The notes: generated from the letters alone by a model not told the origin. DNA of 64,000 nucleotides from Chryseobacterium sp. (GCA_027492795.1 JAPUEB010000024.1:1-64000), one strand, 5' to 3'. Positions 42,390 through 52,315 are shown, numbered from the stretch's first letter. Numbers and translations: made by a program.

Positions 42390-45300
42390 TTATCTTAATA
42401 GAACCATTTTTTCAACAGCAGTTGCTCCCCCTTTACATTTTTCCTGATTTTGGCTTCTTGCAAAGATTTTAAAAATATAGGTCCCTTTACCTACTGCATC
42501 TCCGAAATCGTCTTTTCCGTCCCATTCTATTGCTCTCATCGGCGTTCTGTACCCTTGTAAAAATGGCTCTGCTACAACGGTTTGGCTTATTGTTTTCACA
42601 AGCTTTCCTGTTATTGTGTAAATTTGAACGTTTACATCCAAAATATCATCACAGTTGTGTTCGAATTGAATATAGGTTTTGTCTGTAAAAGGATTTGGCC
42701 AATTCAGTAGTCTGTTAATAACTAAGTTTTGATCTTTTTCATCTTTTACTATAAATCTTAACGTTTCAGTTGTAGAATTATTGTTGATATCCCAAACCCT
42801 GAATGTTAAAATATGTTCACCCGGGGTAAGATTTCTGAATGGGTAGGTAACATAACCTTTCTGATAATCTGCAAGAGTAGGATTAAGGCACCCGTTACCA
42901 TCACCGGGTGAAAAGAAATCATTAAGGACGACAGTGTTAATAATTTTCCCATCAAGATAGGTAATAATGTCGTGTCCTACACCTGCTCCTGTGGAGTTGA
43001 TTCCGGTATCGTCTGTAATACATGCCAGCAAAACGGGATTTTGGTTGGTGATTCCGCCGTCTGCAAAATTCGTATTGTTCATGTAGAGTTTTACCTTCGG
43101 AGGCTGGTTGTCATTGATGCCGTTTGGATTGATCCCTCCAATTTGATAGGGTAAATTTTGGAAAACATCATCTACCTTATTGTCTGCATATGCTAATATC
43201 CTACCTGTACCTATCGTATAGTTAATATCATTAGGAACATAAAATTCTACAGAAAACAATCCGTTTTTCACTGTTCCAGATGCTTTTACAATTGGGCTTC
43301 CCTCCTCGGTATATTGAAGAATGGGGGTTAAATGTCCATCATTGTTAAGAGTGCTTTTGTTAAGCCTTTTGTCATATATATTGATGACTGCTTTTCCATT
43401 GAATGCAGTATTTAGGGTGCCATCGGGTTTATTGATATGGCCCGTAATTTTCACGAAATCCAAAGCACGTATTTGGTTGGGTATAGGTGTTTCCACATTA
43501 TCGATAACCAAAAGTTTATCAGGACGGCTCAATTTCATCGCAGGATCCCCTAAAAAATTCACTTTCAGATGGTTGGAATTCGCGCCATAACTTAATTTTG
43601 CATCAAGGTGGGCGTTTCCAAGCGTTTCAAAATCATCATTATGGAGATCAAAAATTGATTTTGTGAATTTGTTGGTAAACACTATGCCGTAGCTCACATC
43701 AATGGCTCTACTGGAAGTAATCATTGTGGCTGCTCCTCCTGTTTTATGTTTCATGAACTGTTCTCCTGCTGAAAATGTGTTGGGTTCATCCCAAAGTGTA
43801 AACTCGCAAGTGATGGTAGAAACCAAAGGAAATCTGCTGTAAACGTTAGAAAAATTATTAAAATCCTGTATTTCGTCAGAAGTGAGAATTCTTTCTTGAG
43901 CCCAACCATTAATTCCTCCATGTCCGAAATAGAAAATGTACAGACTGTTTCCGACATCGTTTGCAATTGCCTGATTCACCTGAGGATACCTTTGTCCTCC
44001 AGCTGTATTCACGGCAGGGAAAGCGTCCATATAAAGTTTTCTTACATTATACTCGGGCTTATCTGTGGCTGTTTCAAAAACCTGCACTAAAGAATTATTC
44101 ATAACGGTATGGAATGGGGTTCCGCCTTCATTGTCGTCGTCCGCCACAAAATCCAGTTTCATTCTCCATATTCCGAAAGGAGAAGATTGTCCAGGTAGAT
44201 TGTTATAGTAGGCCAAAGTTTTATCCACAAGGTTCTTCGCTTCGATTAGATTTGCAGCCGGAAGTCTACCGATTGGAAGGTCCGGAAGGTTGCTGCCAAT
44301 GTTTGTTGAAAACTGTGGTGCCGTCATTACAAAATAATCATCGGTAACGAAGGAGCTTACATAATTTCCACTTTCTTCACTTTGGTAACTTGGTACAATA
44401 TTGAAATTATTTGGCGTTCGGTTTTTGAAATCGTATGTGGTGTCACCCAATATGAAAACGTATTTCAACTTACCAGCAGGAGAATTAAGATGGGTAATAA
44501 AATCGCGAACTGCAGTATTGTCTTTGCCACCGCTGCTGTACTCGTTATAAATCTTATTAATATCTACTACTTTTGTGTTGAGGCCACTTTTAGTTTGATG
44601 ATGATTGGCAATACGTTGTGCCTGTGGAATCATTTCCGGCGATGTAATGATAAGGTAATCTACGTTTTGCAGAGCCTGAAGATTTTGATTTTCAATTTTT
44701 CCTACATAGGTAGGTGCAAAGGCAGCATCTGCTCTGAAAGCAACAAATTCATTGTTGAAATAAGCATTATCGGCAACATATCCAAAGTTGAATACGGAAT
44801 TTCCAGCAGCTTTATTTACTCTTCTGTTAGCATTAGTTATATCTGTAACGTCCCAAATCTGCTCGATTGCTGAGGCATTATTTACGGAAAACCCATACGT
44901 TTGGGAGGAACCGCTAATAATTCCAAAATCTCTAAAACTCATTTGGCTTCCATTGAACGAAAGATTTTCTTTGTATTGTATTTCAAGATAATCAAAGTAG
45001 AATGTTCCGTTAGGATTTGCAGAAATATTTGGATTGAAATTAAAGCTATATGTAGTTCCGGTTGGGTTGCTCAGCACACCGTAAAAATTCATGCGTGCGA
45101 AATCAATTCCAGGTGCAGCAGGAGCAGTTTGAGTTGAAGAATTTACATTATTGATGTTAAAAGTCAAGCTGTTGTTTTGCGATTTGTAGGCAATAGCTTG
45201 CGCACGGTAACGTACTGCCTCTCCAGCTTGTGGAGCGCTCCCTGTATTGACGGTGAAGGTTTTCGGGGTGGTGAAAGATTGGTTGGCTACCCAAATTTTC

Positions 45301-46265
45301 CCGAGTTTCAGAAGGTTTTTCTCATCATCGTTAATTACTTGGTAATTGTCGTATCTCGTTATTAAAGCTGCAGGAAGGTTAGCGTCCACATTCTGCACTC
45401 TTTTACCTGGTCCTTTATCGAAATTAATAAAGTAGTAGGAATAATCTTCGTAAATATTTTTAAGATTGTTGCTGCGGTCAGTTCTGGTATCGGTGCGTTT
45501 ATAGCCGTTTCCATTGCTAATATCATAAAGGTTGTATCCGTTTGGACCTTGCGCGTAAAAAAGTGCGAAGTCGCCATCGTTCCACACACCATCATCTTCA
45601 CCAACTACCTGTATTGCATTTTCTTGAAGGGCATCGTAGCGAGTGTCTTGGTTAAATTCTGACAACATTATTCCGCCATTGCCATAAATTCTGAAATTTT
45701 TAGGATTTATGGATGAGGGACTAATTCCGTTTGCCTGTAAAAAAGCGGTGGTAATTTTGAAAACTCCAGATTTGTCAACCTTAATTTTATAAAAATTTCC
45801 GGAAGATAAAGGATTGGCTGTAGTGCCTACTTTTTGGGTGTTTAGAACCTGTCTTGCTCTCTCGGATATGTCGAATGAACGCAGTCTTTGCAATGAATTT
45901 GCAGTTTTTTTAAATAAAGCTACACTTGCAAATGCTGATCTTCCCTCCTTAAGGTTCGCGTAGGAAACAGCGGTGATTTCATGTTCTATAATATTGTTTT
46001 TGTCCAAGTCATAAAGATCACTTGCTGCAACGGTTTCCCAAATGAGATTGGTAATCTCAATATCTTTTTCACCAACATTTTGTTTTATATGGATAAAAAT
46101 GTTATTTTGGTCAAATGAAAAGCCTTCATTGTTAAAATTTGGCAAATTCAGTTTTATTTCTCCAAAATCCCGAATTTTAGAACCATCCCAGTTTAAGGTG
46201 ATTCTTTGCGAATAACAGAAGAAAGCGAAAAGGGTAAGGAAAAGCAAGAAAATTTTACGTCTCAT
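42390..46265 (-). CDS. porU: T9SS C-terminal signal peptidase (sortase) PorU
   Basis: A 1291-residue exported protein (signal MRRKIFLLFLTLFAFFCYSQ) with a gingipain-type C25 cysteine protease domain. The catalytic pair is His782 in YFGHGGINGW and Cys820 in STITCEFTLWDE. A FlgD-like/sorting-domain end (VNVQIYTITGKLV...GKGTYIFKIFARS) closes the protein. PorU, with PorV, PorQ and PorZ at the surface, cuts the sorting domain from cargo and joins it to LPS. Next to porV and divergent from gldJ, an arrangement common in Flavobacteriia. Confidence 0.95.
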   Translation of the reverse strand: MRRKIFLLFLTLFAFFCYSQRITLNWDGSKIRDFGEIKLNLPNFNNEGFSFDQNNIFIHIKQNVGEKDIEITNLIWETVAASDLYDLDKNNIIEHEITAVSYANLKEGRSAFASVALFKKTANSLQRLRSFDISERARQVLNTQKVGTTANPLSSGNFYKIKVDKSGVFKITTAFLQANGISPSSINPKNFRIYGNGGIMLSEFNQDTRYDALQENAIQVVGEDDGVWNDGDFALFYAQGPNGYNLYDISNGNGYKRTDTRTDRSNNLKNIYEDYSYYFINFDKGPGKRVQNVDANLPAALITRYDNYQVINDDEKNLLKLGKIWVANQSFTTPKTFTVNTGSAPQAGEAVRYRAQAIAYKSQNNSLTFNINNVNSSTQTAPAAPGIDFARMNFYGVLSNPTGTTYSFNFNPNISANPNGTFYFDYLEIQYKENLSFNGSQMSFRDFGIISGSSQTYGFSVNNASAIEQIWDVTDITNANRRVNKAAGNSVFNFGYVADNAYFNNEFVAFRADAAFAPTYVGKIENQNLQALQNVDYLIITSPEMIPQAQRIANHHQTKSGLNTKVVDINKIYNEYSSGGKDNTAVRDFITHLNSPAGKLKYVFILGDTTYDFKNRTPNNFNIVPSYQSEESGNYVSSFVTDDYFVMTAPQFSTNIGSNLPDLPIGRLPAANLIEAKNLVDKTLAYYNNLPGQSSPFGIWRMKLDFVADDDNEGGTPFHTVMNNSLVQVFETATDKPEYNVRKLYMDAFPAVNTAGGQRYPQVNQAIANDVGNSLYIFYFGHGGINGWAQERILTSDEIQDFNNFSNVYSRFPLVSTITCEFTLWDEPNTFSAGEQFMKHKTGGAATMITSSRAIDVSYGIVFTNKFTKSIFDLHNDDFETLGNAHLDAKLSYGANSNHLKVNFLGDPAMKLSRPDKLLVIDNVETPIPNQIRALDFVKITGHINKPDGTLNTAFNGKAVINIYDKRLNKSTLNNDGHLTPILQYTEEGSPIVKASGTVKNGLFSVEFYVPNDINYTIGTGRILAYADNKVDDVFQNLPYQIGGINPNGINDNQPPKVKLYMNNTNFADGGITNQNPVLLACITDDTGINSTGAGVGHDIITYLDGKIINTVVLNDFFSPGDGNGCLNPTLADYQKGYVTYPFRNLTPGEHILTFRVWDINNNSTTETLRFIVKDEKDQNLVINRLLNWPNPFTDKTYIQFEHNCDDILDVNVQIYTITGKLVKTISQTVVAEPFLQGYRTPMRAIEWDGKDDFGDAVGKGTYIFKIFARSQNQEKCKGGATAVEKMVLLR

Positions 46266-46427
46266 TTTTTTATTTTATGATTCTTGAATACAAATTAAAC
46301 GAAATTTTTAAAAAAATAATGTGATACAATAAAATAAATTTGCAAACGTTTAAAAAAAATCAAAACATTACTTGATTAATTAATAAATTTATTATTTCTT
46401 TGTACTTTGAAAATATTTATACCGACT

Positions 46428-48038
46428 ATGAAAAAACTAAAGTTGTTTTCATTAATAGCATTAAGTTCAGCCTTTGTACTGACGAGTTGTGGTGGTGCAG
46501 GATCCAGTAAAGGAGGGGGTACTAAAAGTTTTGTAAGCAAGACCGGATGGAAACCCAATGAAAAAGGAGGGTGGTTCTATGCGGGGAAAATGCAGAAACT
46601 AAAAGGATGGCCAGGAATGGTTTATGTGGAAGGAGGGACTTTTACAATGGGATTAGTGAAAGATGATGTTATGCATGATTGGAATAACTCGCCACGCAGA
46701 ATGCAGGTAAGTTCATTCTTCATGGGAGAAACAGAAATTACCAATTACGAGTACCGCGAATATCTTACGTGGTTGAAGTATGTTTTCCCACCTTCCGATC
46801 CAGGATATAGGGAAATTTATAACGGTGCTTTACCGGATACTCTACTTTGGGACAACCCACTTTCCCGTAACGATTTTTCAGAAACCTATTTCAGATCTCC
46901 AGAATATGATTATTACCCTGTGGTGGGTGTAAGCTGGAGTCAGGCAAATAAATACTGCGAATGGCTTACAGACAGGGCAAATGAAAAAGCCTTGATGGAT
47001 GCAGGAATCATTTCCAAAGATCTCTATATCAATGAGTCCAATAATGTAGGTGGTACAGCTTTCAATATGGATAAGTTTAAAACGAACGATCCTGAAATGA
47101 AGGCCTACATCAATGAAAAAAGAGAGCAGCAAAAAACAGGTATCAAAACTACCAATCAGCGTCTCTTGGCTGCAAACAGGTCTCCTGCAGTTGCAATGGT
47201 TCAGAAATTTAGACTTCCTACAGAAGTAGAATGGGAATTCGCAGCTTTAGGAATGCAGAAAAACAGAGAGTACAACAACTATCTTGGCAAAAAACCTAAG
47301 ATTGAAAACTTAAGAGGTGAAAAAGGAAAAAGTCAGGGTATATTCCTAGAGAACTTCAAGCAAGGTACAGGTGACTATTCCGGGCCTGCAGGATGGCAAA
47401 ATGATGGCTCATCAAGAACTGCAGACGTGAAGAAATATCCTTCTAATGACCTTGGAATTTACGGTATGTTCGGAAACGTTTCAGAATGGACTGCCGATGT
47501 GTACAGACCAATTATTGATACCGATTATAGCGATTTCAACTATTACAGAGGAAATGCTCCTCAAAAAATCTCAAGAAACGGTGATGGCACTTACAGAAAA
47601 GTTGAAGAAGGAAACATCGTTTACGACACACTTGCAGATGGAAGACTTCTTTACAGAAATTTACCAGGTCAATACCAAAGAGAAACAATTGCAGATTATA
47701 GCAACTATAGGGACGGAGACAGACAGTCATCACTAAACTGGAGGTCTGGAGGAGATAAAGATAGTGCAGATGCTAATTACAATATGTATAATGCACCTAG
47801 AAAGAACTTCTTCGTTGATGGTAATGGACGTGTTATTATGCAGAAAGATGCCAAAGAAAGAACATCCGCAATCAGCAATGATGTTAGAGTGGTGAAAGGA
47901 GGCTCTTGGCAGGATACAGCATATTGGCTGGATCCAGGTCAAAGAAGATTTAAAGATCAGCGCGGCGGTTACAGTTGGATTGGTTTCCGTGTAGCTCAAG
48001 ATGCAAGAGGTGCTGATAAAAATAGAACAAGAAGATAA
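46428..48038 (+). CDS. gldJ: T9SS/gliding lipoprotein GldJ
   Basis: A 536-residue outer-membrane lipoprotein (AFVLTSCGG, Cys21) of the FGE-like fold, paralogous to GldK: MVYVEGGTFTMG, VGVSWSQANKYC, RLPTEVEWEFAALG, GNVSEWTAD, KGGSWQDTAYWL and WIGFR. The catalytic cysteines of true FGE are missing. GldJ stabilises other Gld proteins and is needed for gliding and T9SS function. A frame extended to 46407 begins MKIFIPT and spoils the signal peptide, so the ATG at 46428 is used. It is divergent from porU and followed by murF. Confidence 0.95.
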   Translation: MKKLKLFSLIALSSAFVLTSCGGAGSSKGGGTKSFVSKTGWKPNEKGGWFYAGKMQKLKGWPGMVYVEGGTFTMGLVKDDVMHDWNNSPRRMQVSSFFMGETEITNYEYREYLTWLKYVFPPSDPGYREIYNGALPDTLLWDNPLSRNDFSETYFRSPEYDYYPVVGVSWSQANKYCEWLTDRANEKALMDAGIISKDLYINESNNVGGTAFNMDKFKTNDPEMKAYINEKREQQKTGIKTTNQRLLAANRSPAVAMVQKFRLPTEVEWEFAALGMQKNREYNNYLGKKPKIENLRGEKGKSQGIFLENFKQGTGDYSGPAGWQNDGSSRTADVKKYPSNDLGIYGMFGNVSEWTADVYRPIIDTDYSDFNYYRGNAPQKISRNGDGTYRKVEEGNIVYDTLADGRLLYRNLPGQYQRETIADYSNYRDGDRQSSLNWRSGGDKDSADANYNMYNAPRKNFFVDGNGRVIMQKDAKERTSAISNDVRVVKGGSWQDTAYWLDPGQRRFKDQRGGYSWIGFRVAQDARGADKNRTRR

Positions 48039-48056
48039 TCCTTCGAAATATATTAA

Positions 48057-48086
48057 AAATCCTTCCTGAAAATGGAAGGATTTTTT
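48057..48086 (+). terminator. gldJ terminator
   Basis: AAATCCTTCC (48057-48066), loop TGAAAAT, GGAAGGATTT (48074-48083), then T residues. The T tract runs into the murF -7 box. Confidence 0.9.
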
Positions 48087-48094
48087 TATTTTTG
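48087..48094 (+). promoter_or_regulatory. murF promoter -7 box
   Basis: TATTTTTG matches TAnnTTTG, five bases before the murF ATG, suggesting a nearly leaderless mRNA. It sits directly in the T tract of the gldJ terminator. Confidence 0.65.
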
Positions 48095-48099
48095 AATCT

Positions 48100-49371
48100 A
48101 TGAATACAGAAGAGTTTTATGGTTACTATTTAGAGTGCAACAAGGTAACTATCGACAGTAGAAAGATTGAAAAAGGAGACATCTTTTTTGCATTTTCGGG
48201 TGAAAATTTTGATGCTGCTACCTTGGCTGAAAAAGCTGTTGATGAAGGTGCAATAGCTGTAATTGTAGAACGTAGAGAATTCGAGAACATTGATAAAAAT
48301 ATATTTTATGTACCCTCTACATTGAAGTTTTTGCAGGATCTTGCGAGTTTTCATCGAGAAAAATTGCAAATTCCTGTCATTGCGCTTACGGGTAGCAACG
48401 GCAAAACAACCACTAAAGAATTGATGCACGCCGTACTTTCCGAAAAATACCGTGTTCAGTGTACATCCGGAAATTTAAACAACCATATCGGTGTTCCACT
48501 TACCTTACTTTCCATAAAGCCAGATCACGAAATTGCAGTAGTAGAAATGGGAGCTAACCATCAGAAAGAAATTGAATTTCTTTGTTCCCTCGCGAAGCCA
48601 AATTTAGGCTACATTACCAATTTCGGTAAAGCACATTTGGAAGGTTTTGGTGGAATTGAGGGGGTGATAAAAGGTAAATCTGAACTTTATGATTACCTAA
48701 AAACCAATAACGGAACCATACTCGTAAATGATTGCGATGCTACACAGGTTGAAAAAACAAGCGGTTATTCGCCGAAGATTTCATTCGGGAAACCCGATTC
48801 TGATTATCTTTTTGAAGAATTTTCATCAGAAAATTTTGTGGGTTTAAAATTTGAAGGAATTTCGGCGCAAAGCAAGCTTACCGGAAACTATAATTTTACC
48901 AATCTTTGTGCTGCAGCCAGTTTGGGGTTACACTTTGGGGTAAGTTTTAACTTGATTAAAGCAGCTATTCAGAATTACACACCTACCAATATGCGATCTC
49001 AGGTGATGCAAAAAAATGGAAAAACCTTGGTTTTAGATACCTATAATGCCAATCCTAGCTCTATGGCAGAATCGCTGAAAAATTTCAATACATTCAAAGG
49101 CTCAAAAACAATCATCATTGGTGATATGTTGGAGCTGGGTAATGAAAGCGAAAAAGAACATTCAGCAATACTAGATCTCGCTCGTAGTATGGATTTTAAT
49201 GAAATAATTACGGTTGGAAAACAGTTTTTAGAGAAGAAACAATCAAATATCGCATTTGCAAATTCCGAGGAGTTGGCAAACTACCTGAAAGAAAACACCA
49301 TAAACTCCGAAAACATTCTGTTAAAGGCTTCCAGAGGCATAGCTCTTGAAAAAATTATCGAATTCCTCTAA
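48100..49371 (+). CDS. murF: UDP-MurNAc-tripeptide D-alanyl-D-alanine ligase
   Basis: A 423-residue cytoplasmic Mur ligase that adds D-Ala-D-Ala to the muropeptide precursor. Seen: VTIDSRKIEKGDIFFA at the N terminus, the ATP loop ALTGSNGKTTTKEL, VVEMGANHQKEIEFLC, ITNFGKAHLEGFGG and DTYNANPSSM. Length fits the shorter Bacteroidetes form. It follows gldJ but has its own promoter. The stop codon overlaps that of the convergent NUDIX gene by four bases (CTAA, 49368-49371). Confidence 0.95.
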   Translation: MNTEEFYGYYLECNKVTIDSRKIEKGDIFFAFSGENFDAATLAEKAVDEGAIAVIVERREFENIDKNIFYVPSTLKFLQDLASFHREKLQIPVIALTGSNGKTTTKELMHAVLSEKYRVQCTSGNLNNHIGVPLTLLSIKPDHEIAVVEMGANHQKEIEFLCSLAKPNLGYITNFGKAHLEGFGGIEGVIKGKSELYDYLKTNNGTILVNDCDATQVEKTSGYSPKISFGKPDSDYLFEEFSSENFVGLKFEGISAQSKLTGNYNFTNLCAAASLGLHFGVSFNLIKAAIQNYTPTNMRSQVMQKNGKTLVLDTYNANPSSMAESLKNFNTFKGSKTIIIGDMLELGNESEKEHSAILDLARSMDFNEIITVGKQFLEKKQSNIAFANSEELANYLKENTINSENILLKASRGIALEKIIEFL

Positions 49372-49976
49372 ATATTTTTTTCCCAAACTTCATTCAATAT
49401 GAGTTGGATGTTTTTAAATGTAGATGGAAAAACTTCTTCTCTTATACGGTGATCGCTTTTCCAGTCAACATCGGTAATTCCTTCTTCGGTCTGTGGTTTT
49501 GCGGGTTTATCTCCTACGTAGCTCATAGTGAACCAATAAGTGGTTTTCAGCACGCGAGTTCCATTGCGCTCGGTGTAAATATGGAAGGTATTATTTACAA
49601 ATTCTTCCAGAATGAGTTCCTGAAGCCCAGTTTCCTCCTCAACCTCACGTAGAGCGGCTTGCTCCAGAGATTCGTCCTGTTCTATTTTTCCTTTGGGTAA
49701 ATCCCATTTCCCGAGACGTTTGATGAATAGCGTTTCGTTATTGCCATTCGTTACAATTCCACCGGCAGCTTCTACTACCTTGAACATGTGGGTGAAATCC
49801 TCCCATATTTCGTCTATGTTTTCACCATATACGTTCATTTCAGGGCAGGAAGTATTCTGCAAGAGGTCTACAGCTATCTCTAAAGTCGCAAATCCTTCAT
49901 ACCGTAGATTTTTTTCTATATCAGCCGGATATTTGGAGATGGATAATTTTTTTTCGTTCACAAAAACTTTATACAT
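49368..49976 (-). CDS. NUDIX hydrolase
   Basis: A 202-residue protein whose second half carries the Nudix box, G-x5-E-x7-REVxEExGL, in GKIEQDESLEQAALREVEEETGL, preceded by AAGGIVTNGNNETLFIKRLGKWDLPKGK. The first 65 residues have no name I can give. Substrate unknown (nucleoside or sugar diphosphate by family). A TTG at 49997 extends the frame but forms the end of the -7 box at 49995-50002, so the ATG at 49976 (MYKVFVNEKK) is used. Confidence 0.88.
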   Translation of the reverse strand: MYKVFVNEKKLSISKYPADIEKNLRYEGFATLEIAVDLLQNTSCPEMNVYGENIDEIWEDFTHMFKVVEAAGGIVTNGNNETLFIKRLGKWDLPKGKIEQDESLEQAALREVEEETGLQELILEEFVNNTFHIYTERNGTRVLKTTYWFTMSYVGDKPAKPQTEEGITDVDWKSDHRIREEVFPSTFKNIQLILNEVWEKNI

Positions 49977-49979
49977 TTG
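49972..49979 (+). promoter_or_regulatory. SRPBCC gene promoter -7 box
   Basis: Plus strand TACATTTG, then C, matches TAnnTTTG. It overlaps the start codon of the NUDIX gene (49974-49976 on the opposite strand) and faces the NUDIX promoter. Confidence 0.6.
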
Positions 49980-49994
49980 CAGGACTTTAATATG

Positions 49995-50002
49995 CAAAAA
50001 TA
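49995..50002 (-). promoter_or_regulatory. NUDIX gene promoter -7 box
   Basis: Minus strand TATTTTTG, then C, an exact TAnnTTTG match, 18 bp before the ATG at 49976 and only six bases before the SRPBCC gene start. Confidence 0.7.
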
Positions 50003-50007
50003 TAAAA

Positions 50008-50400
50008 ATGAATTTAGAAGGAAGAAAAATAGTAATAAATAAACCGATTGCTGAGCTGATAGAACTGTTAAAAAATCCTCAAAACTATGAGCAACTAATG
50101 CCAGAAGGACTTCAGAAGTTTGAAGCAATTTCTGATGGTTTCAAGTTTGCTCTGAAAGGGATGCCGGAAATTGCCTTAAAACTGGGAGAAATTACAGAAA
50201 ACAGAGCGGTACTGAAATCCGCAAGCTCCAGTCTTGATTTTGAGTTGGCTACAGCACTGAATGCGGTATCCGAAACCCAAACCGAGGCACAGATGTTTTT
50301 TGAAGGTAAATTTAATCCATTCATCAAAATGATGGTAGAAAAACCGCTGCAAAATTTTATGGATGCGCTTACAGACAAAATTGAAAAGCTGTACGCGTAG
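50008..50400 (+). CDS. SRPBCC (START/Bet v1-like) family protein
   Basis: A 130-residue protein beginning MNLEGRKIVINKPIAELIELLKNPQNYEQLMPEG, the typical opening of a helix-grip SRPBCC protein, with a long C-terminal helix (IKMMVEKPLQNFMDALTDKIEKLY). Such proteins bind small hydrophobic ligands; the ligand here is unknown. A much longer frame from 49693 runs antisense through the NUDIX gene and is not real. Its promoter faces that of NUDIX. Confidence 0.85.
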   Translation: MNLEGRKIVINKPIAELIELLKNPQNYEQLMPEGLQKFEAISDGFKFALKGMPEIALKLGEITENRAVLKSASSSLDFELATALNAVSETQTEAQMFFEGKFNPFIKMMVEKPLQNFMDALTDKIEKLYA

Positions 50401-50423
50401 AAAAATTTATAATACAAAGAAAA

Positions 50424-50451
50424 ACTCCGGAGTTTAGCTTCGGAGTCTTTA
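50424..50451 (+). terminator. Terminator after the SRPBCC gene
   Basis: ACTCCG (50424-50429) and CGGAGT (50441-50446) form a stem with an 11-base loop, then T residues, 24 bp after the stop codon. Confidence 0.75.
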
Positions 50452-50515
50452 ATTTCTAATGGTTGCTATTGTTTTTTGCTAAAAAAAATACTTTAATACA
50501 GATTAAAAAAAACTT

Positions 50516-51562
50516 CTAAACCACCAAGCCAGTACAGTGGTCATGGGAACTTCCTGTAGAAGAACTCAAGACGTTCACTTCATTATTTAACCGCAAAACT
50601 CCCATGAAGGCGAAAATTAGGGCTTCTTTGTAATCAATAATTTCTTTTTTGGGTAAGATTAATGAAGCATCGCTTTTGTGTTTGATTTTTGATATCATAA
50701 AATCGTTGTATGCTCCACCTCCCGTAACTAAAACATTTTTTAAATGATAATTCAAAATAGTTTCCGAAATTTTTTGGGCGGCATGTTCGGTGAAGGTAGC
50801 CAGTGCGTTTTCGGGTTTCAGGCGTTTAAGTTTAGGAAAAACTTCTTTTTCCACCCATTCATAACCGAGGGATTTCGGAGGTTTTTTACTGTAGAAGCTC
50901 AATGCGTTGAGTTTTTCTAACACTTTTTCATCCACAGTACCTCCTTTTGCCATCATTCCACCTTCATCATAATTTTTTTTGAATTTTCGTGCGTAATGGT
51001 TCAACACGATATTCACCGGACAAATATCAAATGCAATTCTTCTTTCTTCCTGTTCCATCGAAATGTTGGAAAAACCTCCCAAGTTAATGCATGCATCATA
51101 TTCTCCAAAGAGCAATCTGTCTCCAATAGGAACAAGCGGTGCGCCGTTTCCGCCCATAAGGACATCCTGACTTCGGAAATCGTACACAACGGGAATATTG
51201 TTTCTTATTCTTATCGCTCTGCCGTCACCAATTTGCAGCGTAAATTTGTTTGAAGGCTGATGAAAAACGGTATGTCCATGTGAGGCTACTAAATCCACTT
51301 CTTTTAGTTTGTTTTTTTTAATAAATTGATGTACTTCATCGCCAAGATAAAATCCATATTCGGAATTTAGAGCGCAGATTTCTTCAGTAGTTAATCTATT
51401 TGCATTCCTTAGCTTTTTTTCCCAGCGTGAAGAGTATTTTGTAGTTTCAGCATGTAGAATTTCAAATTTCCAAATACCGTTCTCATTTTTTTGGAAGCTT
51501 GCGAAACATAGATCTAGCCCATCCAAGCTCGTTCCAGACATTAGTCCTATGGCGTGAATCAT
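50516..51562 (-). CDS. anmK: Anhydro-N-acetylmuramic acid kinase
   Basis: A 348-residue cytoplasmic sugar kinase for peptidoglycan recycling: it cleaves and phosphorylates 1,6-anhydro-MurNAc to MurNAc-6-phosphate. Seen: IGLMSGTSLDGLDLC at the N terminus (ATP motif), VASHGHTVFHQP, PVVYDFRSQDVLMGGNGAPLVP and LVTGGGAYNDFM. Normal length. A near-consensus -7 box (TATCTTTA) lies a short way upstream. No murQ partner in the window. Confidence 0.94.
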   Translation of the reverse strand: MIHAIGLMSGTSLDGLDLCFASFQKNENGIWKFEILHAETTKYSSRWEKKLRNANRLTTEEICALNSEYGFYLGDEVHQFIKKNKLKEVDLVASHGHTVFHQPSNKFTLQIGDGRAIRIRNNIPVVYDFRSQDVLMGGNGAPLVPIGDRLLFGEYDACINLGGFSNISMEQEERRIAFDICPVNIVLNHYARKFKKNYDEGGMMAKGGTVDEKVLEKLNALSFYSKKPPKSLGYEWVEKEVFPKLKRLKPENALATFTEHAAQKISETILNYHLKNVLVTGGGAYNDFMISKIKHKSDASLILPKKEIIDYKEALIFAFMGVLRLNNEVNVLSSSTGSSHDHCTGLVV

Positions 51563-51724
51563 CGATTAAATTTTTAATAAAGATAAGGATTTTGATAAGG
51601 AAATACTTGTTAAAAATCTAAAGAAATATTCTAAAACTCAAAAAAAAGCTAAAGTTTTCGCTTTTTTGAATAGATAATTCGTAATTAGTTTTGAGGATGC
51701 TTTATCGAGAATTTGGAGAAAATC

Positions 51725-52312
51725 CTACCTTCCTTTTTCAGGGATTTTCTTTGCATTAATATCTCCGGAGTTGTTGTAGAAGGTGTATTGTGAGAAGTCG
51801 TCTTTTGCGCGCATTCCTTTGGAAGCAACTAAGGTAGAACCATCTTTATCCGTAACATATACGGTATCTGCTGTGTAAATCTCTCTTTTCACCTGATCCC
51901 AAAAAATACTCTGCATGGCAAACATTTGTCCTTCGCTGGTAACTATTTTTACATTTCCCCTCGCTTCAAAAAATTTTTTCAGCTCGTACATTTTGGCAAA
52001 TTTTGCCGTAATTTTTCCAGGCTTTTTCGGGTTTTTTTTGTCGAAATATTCAATATTAATGCCTTTTCGGGCTACTACGTATGGCGAGTCTATAAGTTCA
52101 TACTTTTCGATTAATGGTGCGGTAGCTCGCAACTTCACCATTCCAGAATCCCTTTGCACGATATTGGCATTGTTAATGATTTGGGAAGGAGAGTTGAATT
52201 TTTTTTCAGCATCTTTTCTATTGGCGACAGCCTCTTCACAGGATATAAAAAATATAGCAAAACCGATAAGTAATGCTATATTTCTAAATGCTATTTTTTT
52301 AGGGCTGTTCAT
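51725..52312 (-). CDS. lptC: LPS export protein LptC
   Basis: A 195-residue envelope protein with an N-terminal hydrophobic segment ending in a lipoprotein-like cysteine (AIFFISC, Cys25) and an LptC/OstA-like beta-jellyroll, visible in YVVARKGINIEYFDKK, ITAKFAKMYELKKFFEARGNVKIVTSEGQMF and REIYTADTVYVTDKDGSTLVASKGMRA. It would connect the LptBFG transporter to LptA in LPS transport. The lipid anchor instead of a plain membrane helix is common in Bacteroidetes. It follows the barrel gene by 3 nt and is cotranscribed. Confidence 0.9.
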   Translation of the reverse strand: MNSPKKIAFRNIALLIGFAIFFISCEEAVANRKDAEKKFNSPSQIINNANIVQRDSGMVKLRATAPLIEKYELIDSPYVVARKGINIEYFDKKNPKKPGKITAKFAKMYELKKFFEARGNVKIVTSEGQMFAMQSIFWDQVKREIYTADTVYVTDKDGSTLVASKGMRAKDDFSQYTFYNNSGDINAKKIPEKGR

Positions 52313-52315
52313 TTT

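Noticed and set aside
44382-44873. 163-codon frame antisense to porU
   Set aside because: No promoter or signal peptide logic; porU has its full catalytic pair in the other strand.
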